64,000 nucleotides of DNA from Taibaiella koreensis (lineage in GTDB: Bacteria; Bacteroidota; Bacteroidia; Chitinophagales; Chitinophagaceae): contig NZ_QVNU01000004.1 of assembly GCF_003545715.1 (NCBI RefSeq), forward strand, positions 124,001 to 188,000, read 5' to 3'. Of this stretch, positions 34,340-44,521 are shown piece by piece (positions within the stretch are counted from its first letter, which is position 1; every line of letters begins with the position of its first letter). The position numbers and the translations under genes are program-made. Below the pieces are notes generated by a model that did not search any database, was not told where the DNA came from, and saw only the letters and a list, made by a program, of their open reading frames with translations.

Positions 34340-36151
34340 CTAACGGACAATCTCAAATTTCTTCACAGCCTGCCCGGCGTCAGTCCGGATGACCATGGAA
34401 TAGATGCCAGGAGTCCAGGCAGAGACATCGACTTGCTGACGGGAGGCGCCGGTGATCCTTTCCCGGCGGTATAGCAGGCTGCCCAGCGCGCTGTACACAC
34501 GGATTTCCCGGATATGGCTGCTGCTGTTGGCGCAGGCGATGGTCACGGTTTCTTTCGAGGGATTGGGATAGAGTATGATGTCTTCTTTCGCCAGCCTGGC
34601 ACCGCTGACAATACCCGTAGCGACGTCAACATTAATCGGCTGCAGATAGGTCATTGAGCCACAGGTATTGAATACCTTCAACGTGATCGTATAGTCGCCG
34701 GTACTGCCGAAAGCGTGGGTAGGATTGCGTTGCGTCGAAGTATTGCCGTCGCCAAAGTCCCAGAGGTAGCTGATGACGTTCTGTGGGTTCAGCGGGCTGA
34801 AAGCCACTGTGCCGAGGCGATCGTAAAAATAAGGAATGAAATTGAATCCTTCGGTAACCGCAGCCGGCAGCCAGGCTATATGCCGGTCGACGGTGGTGTT
34901 GCAACCGAACTGTGACGTTACCGTCACCGAATAGGTACCCGAATCGTTTACAGGTATCGAGGCAAGAGTATCCCCTGTGCTCCACAAATGATGGAAGCCA
35001 GGGTTACCGGCATGTAGTAAAATGGTGTCCTGCGGGCAGATCGCGGTATCGTTCCCCAGGTTGACTACCGGGAAGGGCCATACGGTTATATGGATGGTCC
35101 GGTAAGCACTGTCGCAGCCATAGGTGGTTGATACGGTATCGTTGAAGGTTGTGCTTGCTGTATAAGTTTGCCCCTCAAATAAAACCGATCCGCAGGCAGG
35201 CGCTACGCTGTAGACAACCGGTACGGGCGGGCTGGAAACATAGAGCCTGAGTATGGCGGTACTGTCACAGCCATTAGATCCGGTGACAGTCAGGTGCTCC
35301 TCGGCAGTATTACCGGCGGGCATTACGGTTATCCCGTTCCAGGTATAGGGCAGCTCACTGTGACAAATGGTATCGCGGATGATAGTCTCCACAGGATTGT
35401 TGACTTTCAGGTCCAGGGCAACAATGCTGTCGCAACCGTGGCTATTGGTAAACGTATCGGCTGCTACTGCCGTGCCGCCTGTGCTCACCGAATGGCCGTG
35501 CCATATAAAAGGTAGCTGATTGGCGCAAATGGTATCCTTTACATGCGTTACAGAACCCGCACCGCCGGAAACAGAGCCGTTAATGTTAAGGTTGGCAAAC
35601 TGGATGGTGCCGGTGCTTGCACCCGGCGCATAGTAATACACCCTGAACTTGAAGAGGCCGCCGCAAACTGATACCGGACTACCAAAGGTCCAGGAATGGC
35701 TGGTGAACGAACCACAGCCTGCGTTATTGGGCGATTCGGCCGTGCCTTTGGCAATCCAGGTGGTACCGCCGTCGATGCTATAAGCCATCATAGCCTGGGT
35801 GGGGCCGGTACCGCTTCGCCGCAGGCTTACGGTAATGGAAGTAACATTGATCGCAAAACCGGCATTAGGCATCACGTCCACATTCAGCGCGGGACTGGAG
35901 GCATTGCCGGGATCGTAGGTAGCGTAAGTAGGGCTTACCGTAATGCCACTGATGCCACCGCCATTAGTACAGGGCGTATTGGTACCCCAGCTGCCCACCT
36001 GGGTAATATTGGTGGCGGTAAGGTTGGGCGCCAGAAAATTGTAAACGCCACCGGCAGCATTGGTATAGGTATAGATAGCTTGCGCGCCGGTTATAGCAGG
36101 AAGCAGCAGCACCAAGAACAAGAGGCTGCAGTAGTGTAAGCTTGTTTTCAT
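34340..36151 (-). CDS. Secreted PKD-domain protein with T9SS sorting tail
   Basis: 603 residues from the ATG at 36151, chosen as the start of the signal peptide (MKTSLHYCSLLFLVLLLPAITGA); a longer frame begins at 36187. The first 200 residues form a beta-rich module (YDPGNASSPALNVDVMPNAGF). Next come three cysteine-containing repeats of the kind DTICxxxLPxxWxG...SxGCDSxxxLxL, typical of gliding-bacteria surface proteins. A PKD domain (ISYLWDFGDGN, TGDYTITLKVF) lies at about 465-505, and a T9SS tail (DIILYPNPSKETVTIAC, WTPGIYSMVI, VKKFEIVR) ends the protein. It is probably a surface adhesin-like protein. Confidence 0.85.
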   Translation of the reverse strand: MKTSLHYCSLLFLVLLLPAITGAQAIYTYTNAAGGVYNFLAPNLTATNITQVGSWGTNTPCTNGGGISGITVSPTYATYDPGNASSPALNVDVMPNAGFAINVTSITVSLRRSGTGPTQAMMAYSIDGGTTWIAKGTAESPNNAGCGSFTSHSWTFGSPVSVCGGLFKFRVYYYAPGASTGTIQFANLNINGSVSGGAGSVTHVKDTICANQLPFIWHGHSVSTGGTAVAADTFTNSHGCDSIVALDLKVNNPVETIIRDTICHSELPYTWNGITVMPAGNTAEEHLTVTGSNGCDSTAILRLYVSSPPVPVVYSVAPACGSVLFEGQTYTASTTFNDTVSTTYGCDSAYRTIHITVWPFPVVNLGNDTAICPQDTILLHAGNPGFHHLWSTGDTLASIPVNDSGTYSVTVTSQFGCNTTVDRHIAWLPAAVTEGFNFIPYFYDRLGTVAFSPLNPQNVISYLWDFGDGNTSTQRNPTHAFGSTGDYTITLKVFNTCGSMTYLQPINVDVATGIVSGARLAKEDIILYPNPSKETVTIACANSSSHIREIRVYSALGSLLYRRERITGASRQQVDVSAWTPGIYSMVIRTDAGQAVKKFEIVR

Positions 36152-36538
36152 AAGCGAAGGAGCAGGTAGATACGTTTTATGTGACATATCACCTTAACAG
36201 AATATTGGTTTGAAAGGAAATCTTACGAAGGACAAAACTATCAGAATAAGCGCCGGGGCAGGTTGCGCGGGCATTATGTGTTTATTATGTTTCGATTACC
36301 GGGCGGTAAGCGCGCAGAATCATAATTATTTCATTACACAACGATAATAGAAAAGACATATCGTTTATTAGTGACAATCCCAGCCGGGACTGGAACAGGA
36401 AGTTTTTCGCCACTGCAGAGAAGTGGATTACCTGTACGGGGATTTACCGTAGCAGTGAGATGATATAAGGCCTGTGATTAAAGGCCGGAAGCAGCGTTAA
36501 CATGGCTTGACATAAGAAGAATCGGCCGCTGCACCGGG
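36152..36538. other. Intergenic region, nothing recognised
   Basis: About 390 bases upstream of the PKD-protein gene and downstream of the 139-aa gene. No repeat, RNA gene or consensus promoter pair is visible. Confidence 0.4.
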
Positions 36539-36958
36539 CTAAGCCAGCAACGCCGCCCTGGAAAACAGCAAGCCTATGCAATGATGCCCCTCACCAGAAA
36601 GATGTACCTGTATTCCTTCGATAGCCGATTGCAGGACATAACCACCGCTATGATCCAGCGACTGCCACTGCAGGCGTATCAGCCGTGTGCCTGGCGTTGT
36701 GGCATGAACATCAGCCGCACGAAAATGTACGCCGCCATCTGCATCGACCTGTATAGTAATGTTTTTGTTTTCAGCGGCATTTTCTCCTATCGCTATAACC
36801 TCGTTATGAGCGCCCATGATATAGAAATACATTCTGTCGGGACAGAAGCAGAAGTATAGGCCAGATTGCTGCATCTCTGTAAGAAAAAGCTCCGGGAGCT
36901 CCTGTATCTCATGAAAGGTTTTATCTTGCAGGGCAGCGGCGCATTCTTTACGGTCCAT
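36539..36958 (-). CDS. Protein of unknown function (139 aa)
   Basis: A soluble protein without signal peptide or TM segment. MDRKECAAALQDKTFHEIQELPELFLTEMQQSGLYFCF is a helical N-terminus, followed by beta-rich sequence (MYFYIMGAHNEVIAIGE, NITIQVDADGGVHFRAADVH, GIQVHLSGEGHHCIGLLFS). I do not recognise the family. The coding character is good and no neighbour is closely coupled. Nothing here suggests a function. Confidence 0.55.
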   Translation of the reverse strand: MDRKECAAALQDKTFHEIQELPELFLTEMQQSGLYFCFCPDRMYFYIMGAHNEVIAIGENAAENKNITIQVDADGGVHFRAADVHATTPGTRLIRLQWQSLDHSGGYVLQSAIEGIQVHLSGEGHHCIGLLFSRAALLA

Positions 36959-37131
36959 GATGATAACTTTAGTTCCTTTTCATAACACCATTTTATCCCA
37001 TTGGTTGTGCTAAGCCCTGATTAGTGGATCATGAAAAAAACAATGGTTACCGGAACCGGATGGGGTGATACCTGTTTAAAGATAAGGGTTGTGTGTGGTG
37101 GCGGTGAGACGAGATGTAATATATTCGCTTT

Positions 37132-38820
37132 TCACGGCAAAACCTTTACCAAATAGACCTTGCCACAGCTGGCTGCCCTTGTAGCCGGGTTCAGGAAGGA
37201 AAGGTCGAGGGCGGTGATATGAAAATCGGGAAGGGTTTCCAGCACGGTATACCGGAAGGTAGTAGAAAGACGATCCAGGTTCTGCTGATCCACAAACAAC
37301 AGCACTTCCTTTCCTTCATGTTCTTTTTGCAGAATGGCAGGATTATCCAGCACCGGCGACCATTTTGCCATATAAAAATCAAAGCTGCGGCAAACATAGC
37401 CATATAAGTAAATATCGGATGGCTCATATCCTTTTTGCCTGATCCTCTCCGCCATGGCCGATCCACCCTGGTATTGATCTATCCGGGGATAGAAATGCGT
37501 ATTCAGCAAGAAATTGAGCAAAAGCACCGTAATCGCTGAAGGCATCCATACCTTGTCCAGTGCATCCGGCCGGGCCATCCGGTAATGAGTGACGGCGGCC
37601 AGCGTAAGCAATGCCAGACTTATCATAATCCAATATTGCTGTACCGGGAAGGCCCATACATTCAATACCAGTCCGGCTACGATCAGCAAGCCGGTCAGTA
37701 CCCATTGTACCAGCGTATATCTTTTCAGCACACGGCTCTTTCCTTCCTCGTGCAACCGGTAGAGATAACCGGCTATCCCAACACACAGCAGGGGAAATAA
37801 GACATTGATATAATGGGGCAATTTGACTTTTGAAAGCGACATCAGCACAAATAGTACCCACACGCCGGTAAAGCTCAGCTGTTCTTTATCGAAAAAGGAA
37901 CGCCCTCTGGTTTTACACAAGGCTGCCAGGCGCTGTACCAGGTTGCCATAGCACAAAATGCTCCAGGGCAACAAAGCCCATAGCAGGGTATGAAAAAAGA
38001 AAATGAATTCGGGGCTTTCCCCGGTAAAATCGCCGGTACCCGAAAAACGATCGAAGCTTTGCGACCACAACAAGTAGCGTACACCCGATACACCATGCCT
38101 GCCATTTACCAGCTTTTCGGGATGCAGGTCAAACTGGGTATAATAAAAATACAATACGGGAGAAAGAAATACCAGGCAGGAAACAAGCAGCCAAAGCCAT
38201 TTCCAGCTAAACAAAGTGGACCAGTCACGTTTACCGGCCAAATAAAAGAACATGACACCGCCGCAAACCAATGCCGCGATCATGCCCTTGGTAGCGATAG
38301 CACAAGCCAGGAAGAGTCCGGCAAGTAAAAGGTAGCGGCTTTTTTTCCTTGTGACGTAGGCCAGCAATTGCCATACAGCAAGGATACAAAAGCTGGTCAG
38401 TAAGGAATCGGTACGCACATCATGGTTGGCCAGGATAATGGCCTGCGCACTTACAAACATAAATGCGGCGATGAGCCCGGCTCGTTTATGGTAGAGCATC
38501 GTCCCTACCCGGCTTACGGCAAAGGCTGCAACAAGCGTCAACAGCACGGACAGCAAGCGGTAAGCATAATCATGCACGCCAAACAGCACATAACCTGGTA
38601 AAGCGCTCCAATAGAGCATGTGTGGCTTTTCCAGGTAATCAAAGGGCTGGCCGGTCCCGTAGCTCCGGTTGACGATTTCGCTCCAATGCCCCGTCTGGTA
38701 CATACGCATGGCTACACCTGCATACTCCGGTGCATCGGTATCCATCAGCTTGGGAAAAAACAAACCGCTGGCCAGTACAACAAGTACTAAAAGGGTTAAA
38801 GTATAATAACGTTTTGGCAT
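37132..38820 (-). CDS. GT39-type glycosyltransferase (ArnT/PMT-like), polytopic
   Basis: 562 residues with about ten to twelve TM segments. The N-terminal loop MDTDAPEYAGVAMRMYQTG has the acidic motif (D-x-D/E, Y) of the GT-C fold; FDYLEKPHMLYWSALPGYVLFG and NHDVRTDSLLTSFCILAVW match the ArnT/PMT_2 pattern, followed by LPHYINVLFPLLCVGIAGYLY. Such enzymes use polyprenyl-phosphate sugars to modify lipid A, proteins or other envelope lipids on the periplasmic side. The acceptor is not clear. No lipid A-aminoarabinose genes are nearby. It may function as a stand-alone envelope-modifying enzyme. Confidence 0.85.
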   Translation of the reverse strand: MPKRYYTLTLLVLVVLASGLFFPKLMDTDAPEYAGVAMRMYQTGHWSEIVNRSYGTGQPFDYLEKPHMLYWSALPGYVLFGVHDYAYRLLSVLLTLVAAFAVSRVGTMLYHKRAGLIAAFMFVSAQAIILANHDVRTDSLLTSFCILAVWQLLAYVTRKKSRYLLLAGLFLACAIATKGMIAALVCGGVMFFYLAGKRDWSTLFSWKWLWLLVSCLVFLSPVLYFYYTQFDLHPEKLVNGRHGVSGVRYLLWSQSFDRFSGTGDFTGESPEFIFFFHTLLWALLPWSILCYGNLVQRLAALCKTRGRSFFDKEQLSFTGVWVLFVLMSLSKVKLPHYINVLFPLLCVGIAGYLYRLHEEGKSRVLKRYTLVQWVLTGLLIVAGLVLNVWAFPVQQYWIMISLALLTLAAVTHYRMARPDALDKVWMPSAITVLLLNFLLNTHFYPRIDQYQGGSAMAERIRQKGYEPSDIYLYGYVCRSFDFYMAKWSPVLDNPAILQKEHEGKEVLLFVDQQNLDRLSTTFRYTVLETLPDFHITALDLSFLNPATRAASCGKVYLVKVLP

Positions 38821-39060
38821 AAACCACCTTGCTGCAGGGAGCTGCGACTTGCAAATATAAAGGCTGTAGTGAGGCGGTGTATGCGGGATATATTACCAAA
38901 TTGGTAATCAATGTTGTTCAGCGAAGCGCTTCTTAAAGGAAAAGCTATGTTCTTAATCGCCAGGATCGCCAGGTATTCGCACAAAGAATATAACATACAA
39001 TAGCCAATCCAGCTACTGTTCCGGCCAGCTTGCCGGGCAGAGATGAAAGCCCCAACCTAT

Positions 39061-40785
39061 TTACACAGGAAAGCTAAAATAAAAGGTGCTACCCAGCCCC
39101 TGCCCCGCGATTACGCCTATGTGTCCCCCCTGTGCTTCGATAAACTCCTTGCTGATAGCCAGGCCCAGCCCGCTGCCCGATTTGGCGCTTCCGGGTATCT
39201 GAAAATAGCGGTCAAATACTTTTTCGCGGTACTGTGGATCAATGCCCCTGCCATGATCCTTTACCGCATAAGTCACTTCTCCGTTCCTGAGCTTCAGACT
39301 GATCAATACATCGCTGTTGCCAGGAGCATACCGGATGGCATTGGTGAGCAGGTTCGTCAGCACCCAGGCCGTCTTTTCCGTATCCATATTCACCGGCGGT
39401 ATATCCTTATCGGCATCGAGTGTGACCCTGATCTGTTTTTGCTCGGCCTGCGTACGGGTCGCATCCATGGCGTATTTTAGCACTTCCCAGGTATTGCCCG
39501 GCGCAATGTTCAGCTGTATGTGCCCTGCTTCCACCTGGGTCATGTTGAGTAGCTCCCGGGTAATGCGCAAGAGCCGGCCACTGTCCTCATCGATACTTTC
39601 TACGAGCTGCAGCTGTTCTTCGTTCAGCTTACCTGTCTGCATATGCTTCAGCAACTGCGTGCTCATCTGTATAGAAGAAATAGGTGTCTTCAGCTCGTGC
39701 GATACGGTAGCGATGAAATTGGTTTTGGCAAAGTCGAGCTCTTTGAACGGCGTTACATTCCGCAGCAGGATCACTGAGCCTATATCCTTTTTCTCCCTTT
39801 CTCCGGTGGGCACGATGCTGATCCGGATCACTTCCTTTTCGAAATAGCTTTCCTTATCGTCGGCATAGATCTTCAATGCCGGCTTCTTCGCGTCCTTCTG
39901 CGGCCCCTGATCCATATCGTCGATAAGGTCGCGTATCAGGTCGTTTGTCAGCGCGATCTGCTGCACTTCCCTGCCGATCATTTCCGTTTCCTTCAGCCCG
40001 GATACCTTCATCGCCTCCTCATTGGCAAAAAGGACCTTTCCTTTTTCATCCAGGCCCAGTACGGGATCATGCATATTGTTAATGAGTGTATCGATCCTTT
40101 CTTTTTCCACCAGGACCTCGGCCAGGCGGCTACCGTTGTATTCTTCCAGCTTTTCTGCCATAGTATTGAACGAGTTCGTCAGCTCGCCCAGCTCGCTATG
40201 GCTTTCAAAGTGCACCCGTTCATGATAGTTACCCTTTGCGATCTGCCCGATGCTTGCCGTCAGCTGTCTTATCGGATCGGCAATGCTTCCCGGCAGGTTG
40301 ATCAGCAATACAAAGGCAATCAGGAAACACAGGGTACCCGTGGCTGTGATCCATATGGTGGCCGACTCTGCTGTATTATCTGCAATACCACTTTTCTGTT
40401 TGATGGCTTTCATGTTAAGCAGCATCAGCCGGGAAATATCGCTGCGGATCAATGGCTGAAGCAGGCTATCCCCGGGATTGGCCTTCAGCTGCGCAAAATG
40501 AGTGATCACAAGCTCTGTCGCTTCCTTTTCCCCTGGCTCGGTCTCATTTTGTTGCTGCAGCGCCAGGTTACGTTCAAAAGTGCCCAGGGCGCCGTTGTTC
40601 TCTTTCATTTCATCCAACGCCAGGATCATATTCCGCGAATACTCCAGGGTATTGTAATTGGCCGTAAGGATATTGTTGGTATCCCGCTTCAGCGCATTGA
40701 CGTACCAGATGCTCACCACCGTCAACAGGATAATGAGCAGGAACAGCAGGCCAACGCCAAGGGTAAGTTTTTGTTTGATCTTCAT
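39061..40785 (-). CDS. Sensor histidine kinase of the kdp cluster (HAMP-PAS-HisKA-HATPase)
   Basis: 574 residues. TM1 is at about 6-28 (LTLGVGLLFLLIILLTVVSIWY), a helical periplasmic domain follows, then TM2 at about 145-165. HAMP (SIADPIRQLTASIGQIAKGNY) and PAS (VEKERIDTLINNMHDPVLGLDEKGKVLFANEEAMK) domains precede the HisKA helix with SHELKTPISS (His363). The HATPase includes LTNLLTNAIRYAP, VKDHGRGI and GSGLGLAISKEF. It overlaps the stand-alone KdpD-half gene by four bases (ATGA). In enterobacteria one KdpD polypeptide holds both halves; here the kinase half is separate and is probably partnered with the KdpD-like protein to sense low K+. The cognate response regulator is likely the sigma-54 activator at 50758. 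Confidence 0.9.
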   Translation of the reverse strand: MKIKQKLTLGVGLLFLLIILLTVVSIWYVNALKRDTNNILTANYNTLEYSRNMILALDEMKENNGALGTFERNLALQQQNETEPGEKEATELVITHFAQLKANPGDSLLQPLIRSDISRLMLLNMKAIKQKSGIADNTAESATIWITATGTLCFLIAFVLLINLPGSIADPIRQLTASIGQIAKGNYHERVHFESHSELGELTNSFNTMAEKLEEYNGSRLAEVLVEKERIDTLINNMHDPVLGLDEKGKVLFANEEAMKVSGLKETEMIGREVQQIALTNDLIRDLIDDMDQGPQKDAKKPALKIYADDKESYFEKEVIRISIVPTGEREKKDIGSVILLRNVTPFKELDFAKTNFIATVSHELKTPISSIQMSTQLLKHMQTGKLNEEQLQLVESIDEDSGRLLRITRELLNMTQVEAGHIQLNIAPGNTWEVLKYAMDATRTQAEQKQIRVTLDADKDIPPVNMDTEKTAWVLTNLLTNAIRYAPGNSDVLISLKLRNGEVTYAVKDHGRGIDPQYREKVFDRYFQIPGSAKSGSGLGLAISKEFIEAQGGHIGVIAGQGLGSTFYFSFPV

Positions 40786-41906
40786 GACAAAATAATTAGG
40801 TCCATGTCGGCAGTGGATAGTTTTTTCAGCAGGGCATTAAAGATACCTGTCGACAAAATTACGTCGAGCAGACTGATATGCGGCTTACCGATACAAACAG
40901 TGGTCACTTTCAGCTGAATGGCTTGTGCTATAATAGCCGAAGGAATACTCCGGCTTTGTACCTGGATCACCGTGGCCCCCAATTCTGTCGCCAGCTTGAA
41001 ATTGTTGATCAGCATGCGCTGCTTGTCCAGCGCAATCTTATCAGGATTTTCCCTGGGCGTTTGCACATACAGCACCAGCCACTCTCCGTTGTAGTACCCC
41101 GCCAGCCGGGCGGTCTTCCTGATCACCCTTTTGGCTTTGCTGCTGTTGCTACCGATACAAGCCAGGAAACGCTCCCGTTTCACCCCGGGATTTTTAAGCA
41201 CGGTAGTTTCTACCTGGCGCACTACCTGGCCAGCTACTTCTTTCAAAGCCAGTTCTCTCAATTGGAGAATATGCTTGCCCTGGAAGAAATTGCTGAGCGC
41301 CATCGGTATCTTGTCCGCCGGGTAGATCTTGCCTTCCTTAAGCCGGTCAATCAACTCTTCGGCGGTAAGGTCGATATTCACCACTTCGTCGGCCATACCC
41401 AGCACCTTATCGGGTATGCGCTCCGCAACATCCACGCCCGTAATGTGCTGCACCTCATCGTGCAGGCTTTCGATGTGCTGGATATTCACCGCGCTGATCA
41501 CGTTAATCCCGGCATCAAGCACTTCCATTACGTCTTGCCAGCGCTTTTCATTCTTGCTGCCTTCTATATTACTATGGGCCAGCTCATCGATGATCACCAC
41601 TTCGGGCCGCAGGTTAATGATGGCCGGCAAGTCAAGCTCGTCCAGCGCTTTTCCTTTGTAAAATAGTTTACGCCTGGGGATCAGCGGCAGCCCTTCCAGC
41701 AGCACAGCCGTCTCCGCGCGTTGATGTGTTTCGATATAGCCGATCTTGACATCGATACCATTTTTCAGCAATGCCCTCGCCTCCTGGAGCATACGGTAAG
41801 TCTTCCCTACCCCGGCACTCATGCCGATGTAGATTTTGAACTTGCCCCTTCTTGACCGTTTGATGAGGTTCAGGAAATGTTCCGCCGTTTTTCTGTCTTC
41901 GGACAT
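40782..41906 (-). CDS. KdpD sensor half: KdpD domain plus universal-stress-protein domain
   Basis: 374 residues from the ATG at 41906; the longer frame to 42008 adds a non-conserved segment. The KdpD domain includes the Walker A GMSAGVGKT (28-36), KIGYIETHQRAET, VIIDELAHSNIEGSKNEKRW and NIQHIESLHDEV. The second part (about 245-374) is a Usp-like domain (RERFLACIGSNSSKAKRVI, TTVCIGKPHISLLDVI). The kinase domain is absent and encoded by the next gene, with a four-base overlap. It is cytosolic and likely senses turgor or K+ and passes the signal to the kinase. The split form appears typical of Bacteroidota. Confidence 0.92.
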   Translation of the reverse strand: MSEDRKTAEHFLNLIKRSRRGKFKIYIGMSAGVGKTYRMLQEARALLKNGIDVKIGYIETHQRAETAVLLEGLPLIPRRKLFYKGKALDELDLPAIINLRPEVVIIDELAHSNIEGSKNEKRWQDVMEVLDAGINVISAVNIQHIESLHDEVQHITGVDVAERIPDKVLGMADEVVNIDLTAEELIDRLKEGKIYPADKIPMALSNFFQGKHILQLRELALKEVAGQVVRQVETTVLKNPGVKRERFLACIGSNSSKAKRVIRKTARLAGYYNGEWLVLYVQTPRENPDKIALDKQRMLINNFKLATELGATVIQVQSRSIPSAIIAQAIQLKVTTVCIGKPHISLLDVILSTGIFNALLKKLSTADMDLIILS

Positions 41907-42027
41907 TGCTGCATTCGGTTTTGTTTCAATGACACAATAAAGATATATTTTGTTGTAGCATTGTCCGGGAGGTAGCCTTGCCAAATGCAGGGCATTCCTC
42001 ACGGACAATATGTTTCCTTCCGGCGTT

Positions 42028-43356
42028 TTATAACCTGAAGTTCATAGATACGGTGAGCCGGCTATCCGTTTTCCGCAGGTCGGGACGCCAGGTACCCACC
42101 GGGGTATCCACCCACCCGTCGGGACTAGTGGTGCCGCCCCTTCCTGCGAAATAGGGGATATTGCTGCTCCGGTAGCCATATTCCAGCCGGAAGGTCATAA
42201 ACTGATTGGGCATCACATCGAAGGTTGCCGTGCCCTGGAACATACGCAGGTCCTTGCCTGCAGCCAGCGCATCGTTAAAATCGTTGTCTGCTACAGGCGA
42301 TGGCGAGAAGGCCAGGTAAGCGCCGGGATTGGTCACCACATCGCCGCGCAACGTCAGTGCCAGCTTGTCGTGGCAAAACCATACGCGGTTGGCGATAGAA
42401 GTGCCCAGCATATAGTTCTCACTGGCTTTTACACCACCGCCGCTTTGAAAACCGTAGTGGTTGTTGATGCTGAAAGCCGCCTGCGATATACCCTTACTGT
42501 CCTTACGATGGTAATAACGCGCCACTACGCTGTTGTCGTGGTGAAAGCGCCGCACCTTCGGATTGTTCCGGGTATCCTGACCATTCAGGTAAAAGTTGGC
42601 CACCAGCTGTATGTTCTCATTGGGCCGGTAGTAGTTCGAATTGCCGATGCCGATACCGGAATTCCAGCCGTTATAGCTTTGCCAGCCATTGAGCAACCAT
42701 AGTTCGGTCTTATACTTTTTGGAAGGATAGACCTGCAGCCGCGCACCCTGGAAATAGAAGGGCGTGAAATCGCAGGCCAGGCTGCGCTGATAGCTCCAAT
42801 TCTCTCCCAGCACGTAGCTCTCCAGCCCAATATAGCTCATGAAGATACCCATCTCCACATTAATACCATACCACTTGTTGAAGTGATAGCCGGCTGCCGC
42901 TTCCCTGATGTATTTCAGGTTGCCCAGGCTGGTATTCCGGCCATGGCTTACCGTACCATCGAGGTCCTGTACGATAGACCCCATTTGTCCCACTTGCAGC
43001 CAAAGGCGGCCGATGATATTCTTGTAATTGGTCTCTATACCCAGGCTGGCCATATTGATCGTAAACTCGTTGCTGCGGCCGATCGCCGAGGATATGGTAT
43101 GTGTATTGTCCTGTGGGCGGTTGAAGTCATAGTTGAAATAAGCGTCAACATAGGCCACAGCGGTCAGGATCGTCTCTCCCTTATTGTCTTTTAGTGTCAG
43201 GGGAAAATCGGTTTGCCGGTTCTGGCCATTGATCCAGCTCAGGTCGTAGCCATCAAAGGGTATCTTGGGCGCCGCTGCGGTAGTATCCTGCTGTGCCATA
43301 GCCGTAGTGGATAAAGCAAAAAGTAAACCAAGGGAATTGAGGAAATGACGTTTCAT
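42028..43356 (-). CDS. BBP2-like outer-membrane barrel protein of the kdp cluster
   Basis: 442 residues. Signal peptide MKRHFLNSLGLLFALSTTAMA. Alternating strands with aromatic girdles throughout: VAYVDAYFNYDFNRPQDNTH, MASLGIETNYKNIIGRLWLQ, LLNGWQSYNGWNSGIGIG and MFRLEYGYRS, ending LTVSMNFRL, a barrel terminus. It resembles the putative porin-2 (OmpL-like, BBP2) family. Placed between kdpC's second barrel and kdpD, it may ease passage of K+ across the outer membrane. Sequence is related to the next barrel gene, so the two arose by duplication. Confidence 0.75.
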   Translation of the reverse strand: MKRHFLNSLGLLFALSTTAMAQQDTTAAAPKIPFDGYDLSWINGQNRQTDFPLTLKDNKGETILTAVAYVDAYFNYDFNRPQDNTHTISSAIGRSNEFTINMASLGIETNYKNIIGRLWLQVGQMGSIVQDLDGTVSHGRNTSLGNLKYIREAAAGYHFNKWYGINVEMGIFMSYIGLESYVLGENWSYQRSLACDFTPFYFQGARLQVYPSKKYKTELWLLNGWQSYNGWNSGIGIGNSNYYRPNENIQLVANFYLNGQDTRNNPKVRRFHHDNSVVARYYHRKDSKGISQAAFSINNHYGFQSGGGVKASENYMLGTSIANRVWFCHDKLALTLRGDVVTNPGAYLAFSPSPVADNDFNDALAAGKDLRMFQGTATFDVMPNQFMTFRLEYGYRSSNIPYFAGRGGTTSPDGWVDTPVGTWRPDLRKTDSRLTVSMNFRL

Positions 43357-43381
43357 TTTAAGAAGATTAAAGTAGATAGGA

Positions 43382-44494
43382 TCAGAATTTAACGGTCAGA
43401 CCGCTGATGAGTAAATAATTATTCTTTTTACCGGGCCCGTCGCCGGCGCTGGCAAATACTTCCCGGCCCGACAGAAAATAGCGTGCCTCCAGGCGGAAGA
43501 GCACATTGCGCGTTACCGCCAGGTTGTAACCCAGGGAGCCGCTGGCAGCATCGAATCCCTTGACACCGGTCACGGGAACGATCATAACCTCATTGGGATC
43601 GCTGAAGTATTCTGCTCTCGCCGAGAAGGACTGCCTTGGGGCGAAGGTGTAACGGGCAGCAGCATTGGCTTGCCACCACAGGTTATCGCTGCGGTTGTTC
43701 AATCCATCGTCTTTCCTCACCTGGTTCCCCGCATATGCCGAAAAGGTAAGGTTGAGCCGGGAGGTAGGATTGTATAAAGCATAGCCATCTATAAAATAGC
43801 GTTCGCGGTTTGCAGGGGCAGCAGCCGAATGCTCATTGCCATAATAGGTATTCAGGTATACGCTCAGCTTACTGTCCGGCTTATATTCCAGCTGGCTGCC
43901 AAAGGCTAGTGGCGTATTGATGTCTTCGATCGCCTGCCAGCCGTTGAGCAGGTACAGGTAAAGATTGATCTTTGCCGATAGCGGTAGCGTCAACCGGGCG
44001 CCGCTTAGATAGTAAGGTACATATTCCGGTGCAAAAGAGCGGCTGTACGTGAGCTGATCGAAGGAAATTGCGGTCTCGTTGGTATAAGGCGAAGGCAGCA
44101 CACCCGCATCGATCCAGATGTCTTTATGTTGGAACAAACGTAAGCCTACATTGGCTTCTATAATGTTCTTCAGCGTCATGCGTTCTGCTGCATAGTTTGC
44201 GTTCATATAGGTGCCGAAACCCGGTGTAAAGGTAGCCCGTACTCTTTCGGAACTGAACTTGATACTGATATAAGCCATATTGATGTTGAACTCGTTGTGC
44301 CGTGACTGAGATACGAAGTAGGAGCGGTTGCCGTCAGATGGCTGCGCGCCATCGAAAGCAAAATAGGCATCTACATAGCCTTCCAGCGTTACTTTGGCTT
44401 GATCGGTATCACCGGTGGGTGCAAATTGCACCAGCTGCGCGCCAGCCACCTGGCAGCAGCCGATGAGGATAAGATTAAAAATGGTTCTTTTCAT
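43382..44494 (-). CDS. Second BBP2-like outer-membrane barrel protein of the kdp cluster
   Basis: 370 residues. Signal peptide MKRTIFNLILIGCCQVAGA. It shares with its neighbour the strands VDAYFAFDGAQPSDGNRS, MAYISIKFSSERVRATFTPG and LLNGWQAIEDINTPLAFGSQ, and ends with YLLISGLTVKF. About 16-18 strands fit a porin. The pair sits between kdpC and kdpD on the same strand with gaps of 25-30 bases, so the cluster couples outer-membrane passage to the inner-membrane KdpFABC pump. Function is inference from position. Confidence 0.75.
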   Translation of the reverse strand: MKRTIFNLILIGCCQVAGAQLVQFAPTGDTDQAKVTLEGYVDAYFAFDGAQPSDGNRSYFVSQSRHNEFNINMAYISIKFSSERVRATFTPGFGTYMNANYAAERMTLKNIIEANVGLRLFQHKDIWIDAGVLPSPYTNETAISFDQLTYSRSFAPEYVPYYLSGARLTLPLSAKINLYLYLLNGWQAIEDINTPLAFGSQLEYKPDSKLSVYLNTYYGNEHSAAAPANRERYFIDGYALYNPTSRLNLTFSAYAGNQVRKDDGLNNRSDNLWWQANAAARYTFAPRQSFSARAEYFSDPNEVMIVPVTGVKGFDAASGSLGYNLAVTRNVLFRLEARYFLSGREVFASAGDGPGKKNNYLLISGLTVKF

Positions 44495-44521
44495 TGTTGG
44501 TCGTTGATCTTAGGAATCGCA

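Noticed and set aside
40069-40917. 282-aa plus-strand frame across the kinase/KdpD genes
   Set aside because: Antisense to two conserved coding genes; no recognisable domain.
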